DNA of 6,088 bases from Vallitaleaceae bacterium (GTDB lineage Bacteria; Bacillota; Clostridia; Lachnospirales; Vallitaleaceae). Positions within the stretch are counted from its first letter, which is position 1; every line of letters starts with the position of its first letter. The notes under the pieces are model-generated. The model had not been told where the DNA came from and ran no database searches. It saw only the letters and a list, made by a program, of their open reading frames with translations. Where the stretch lies: positions 1 to 6,088 of the forward strand of contig JAQICP010000399.1 in assembly GCA_027858555.1 (NCBI GenBank). Reading direction: 5' to 3'. The position numbers were made by a program, and so were the translations under genes. Shown piece by piece: positions 4,797 through 6,088 of the stretch.

Positions 4797-6088
4797 TTAT
4801 AAATGGATACCTAAATCAGCGCCTAGAACACCTAGAATATTGCCCACACCGTCATATAGAGGGATACTTATGGTGATGCAGGGTTGTTTTGAGATGGCAG
4901 AGATATAGATATCCGAAGTAAATGTTTCTCCTTGTATGGCATGTTCAAACCAATTTCTAATACTGGCATTAGCAATACCTGCAGGTGGGTTAGAATAGAT
5001 AAAACCGCCTTCAACATCATTGGTCCAGATGGCTTCGATGCGATGACTATCATCAACAATCAGATCCAATATGCCTTTGTGAATCAAGGCATTACTGCCG
5101 GTGAGATTGGGATTTTTGACGATAATAATGTTAAGACTTTCTATTAAGTCCTCTATCTGCTTATTGATTCTGGTTTTGTTTTCGCCGAGCAAGTCCATAT
5201 CCAGTTTATCTGTTAGGGCATGGATACTACTAGACGTCTCTTTTAAGGTGATTTCCAGTCCATCGATTTCTTCTAATTTTTTATTCTGATTTTTCACATG
5301 AACCTTGAGACAACTAATTTCATCTGCTACCGTCCTTGATGCCTGTGAGGACTTCTCAATGGACTTGCTAAAGTTCTCAACCAACTCAGAATTACTTTGT
5401 GCGGTATGACTGAATTCCTCTATTTCATCAACCATCTGTTCGAAGGATGATTGTATAAAAGTCAGTTTTTCTTTGACAATATGTGTGCTATCTACGGCAG
5501 AGCTCACATTGATCTCAGTCAATTCTGATTGGTCTATTACGTTCTTCACATCAAAATCTATATCACTGATAATTTGAGCAATCTCACTCACAGAACTTGA
5601 ACTATTCTCGGCCAGATTACGAATCTCTGTAGCAACAACAGCGAATCCTTTGCCAGCCTCACCAGCTCTTGCAGATTCAATTGAAGCATTAAGTGCCAAC
5701 AACTTTGTCTGCGAGTAGAAACTTTGAACAGTTGTCAGTATCTCTGATATCTTGTTAGTTGATTCATAGAGTTTATTGACATAAAGACTTGAATCTGAGG
5801 TTGTTTGAGCGATACTATCGATAGTTTCAACAATTTGGCTGATGAATTCAATTTGCTCAGTAATCTGAGATTTTGAAGCTTCACTTGATTCTTTTAATGT
5901 CGTTGCGACGCTTTCTAGATGTCTCGTATTTAAAATCATTTGCTCGGACATATTCACTACTTCTTCGACAATACTTAGATTTATTTTATTAGCATCCGAT
6001 AAATTATCAAAATTAGAAGACATTGCATCTGAAATATTACGTTGAAATGCTAAAGTCTGTTTCAACTTGTTTGTGGCCGCATCTATTT
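4797..6088 (-). CDS. Methyl-accepting chemotaxis protein with C-terminal Cache/PDC-like domain, N-terminus missing
   Basis: The frame is open to the right edge, so the TTG at 6065-6063 is probably internal and the true start lies outside the window. Numbering here takes that TTG as 1. Residues about 20-260 form the long helical hairpin of an MCP signalling domain. The conserved tip QTKLLALNASIESARAGEAGKGFAVVA (119-145), where CheA and CheW dock, is followed by EIRNLAENSSSSVSEI, a region that often holds methylation sites. A further coiled coil covers about 260-315. Residues about 315-422 then resemble a Cache/PDC sensor half: HRIEAIWTNDVEGGFIYSNP, RNWFEHAIQGE, TSDIYISAI, TISIPLYDGVGNILGVLGADLG. 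No membrane segment occurs in the visible part, so the Cache-like domain should be cytoplasmic. This is the reverse of the usual order, where Cache is extracellular and N-terminal. The ligand is unknown. The missing N-terminus could add a PAS, Fe-S or membrane region. Confidence 0.88.
   Translation of the reverse strand, partial: IDAATNKLKQTLAFQRNISDAMSSNFDNLSDANKINLSIVEEVVNMSEQMILNTRHLESVATTLKESSEASKSQITEQIEFISQIVETIDSIAQTTSDSSLYVNKLYESTNKISEILTTVQSFYSQTKLLALNASIESARAGEAGKGFAVVATEIRNLAENSSSSVSEIAQIISDIDFDVKNVIDQSELTEINVSSAVDSTHIVKEKLTFIQSSFEQMVDEIEEFSHTAQSNSELVENFSKSIEKSSQASRTVADEISCLKVHVKNQNKKLEEIDGLEITLKETSSSIHALTDKLDMDLLGENKTRINKQIEDLIESLNIIIVKNPNLTGSNALIHKGILDLIVDDSHRIEAIWTNDVEGGFIYSNPPAGIANASIRNWFEHAIQGETFTSDIYISAISKQPCITISIPLYDGVGNILGVLGADLGIHL

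Noticed and set aside
4868..5289. Several 60-70 codon open frames (4868-5059 -, 4932-5147 +, 5101-5289 +) in the chemoreceptor gene
   Set aside because: All overlap the well-supported MCP/Cache-like coding frame and show no family-like sequence.

Overview
The window is AT-rich DNA that looks like a Gram-positive, low-GC bacterium of the class Clostridia (Lachnospirales or Vallitaleaceae-like, low certainty at that level). The reasons are strong AGGAGG-type ribosome binding sites, a near-consensus vegetative promoter, a CIRCE/HrcA heat-shock operator, a YbbR/CdaR protein, a clostridial-type HtpG, a DUF5721-like protein and a chemoreceptor. It reads as chromosomal housekeeping DNA. I see no transposase, phage gene, CRISPR array, tRNA or rRNA.

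Layout, left to right. (1) Positions 1-339, + strand: the C-terminal end of a YbbR-domain (CdaR-like) protein, closed by a long hairpin terminator at 370-430. (2) Positions 431-620 hold nothing I can recognise. (3) Positions 621-653: a strong terminator for the leftward transcript, with a GAAA loop and a U8 tail. (4) Positions 696-2585, - strand: htpG (bacterial Hsp90), full length at 629 codons but interrupted by one in-frame TAA at codon 264, where the family has Glu or Asp. It has an excellent promoter (TTGACA-N17-TATTAT) and a CIRCE operator, placed unusually upstream of the -35. (5) Positions 2683-3174, - strand: a small conserved hypothetical protein (DUF5721-like) whose stop codon lies just before the CIRCE. 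(6) Positions 3196-3250: two face-to-face overlapping extended -10 promoters within an imperfect inverted repeat. (7) Positions 3293-4747, + strand: an M18 metallo-aminopeptidase. (8) Positions 4748-4787: a terminator between convergent genes. (9) Positions 4797-6088, - strand: the C-terminal part of a methyl-accepting chemotaxis protein whose Cache/PDC-like sensor domain follows the signalling domain. The gene runs off the right edge.

The genes do not form one pathway. HtpG and the aminopeptidase both concern protein quality or turnover, but no operon joins them. The DUF5721-like gene is the only one positioned to be co-transcribed with htpG. The items most worth a second look are the nonsense codon in an otherwise intact htpG, the CIRCE position, the inverted domain order of the chemoreceptor, and the mutually overlapping divergent promoters. 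I see no convincing new multi-gene system.
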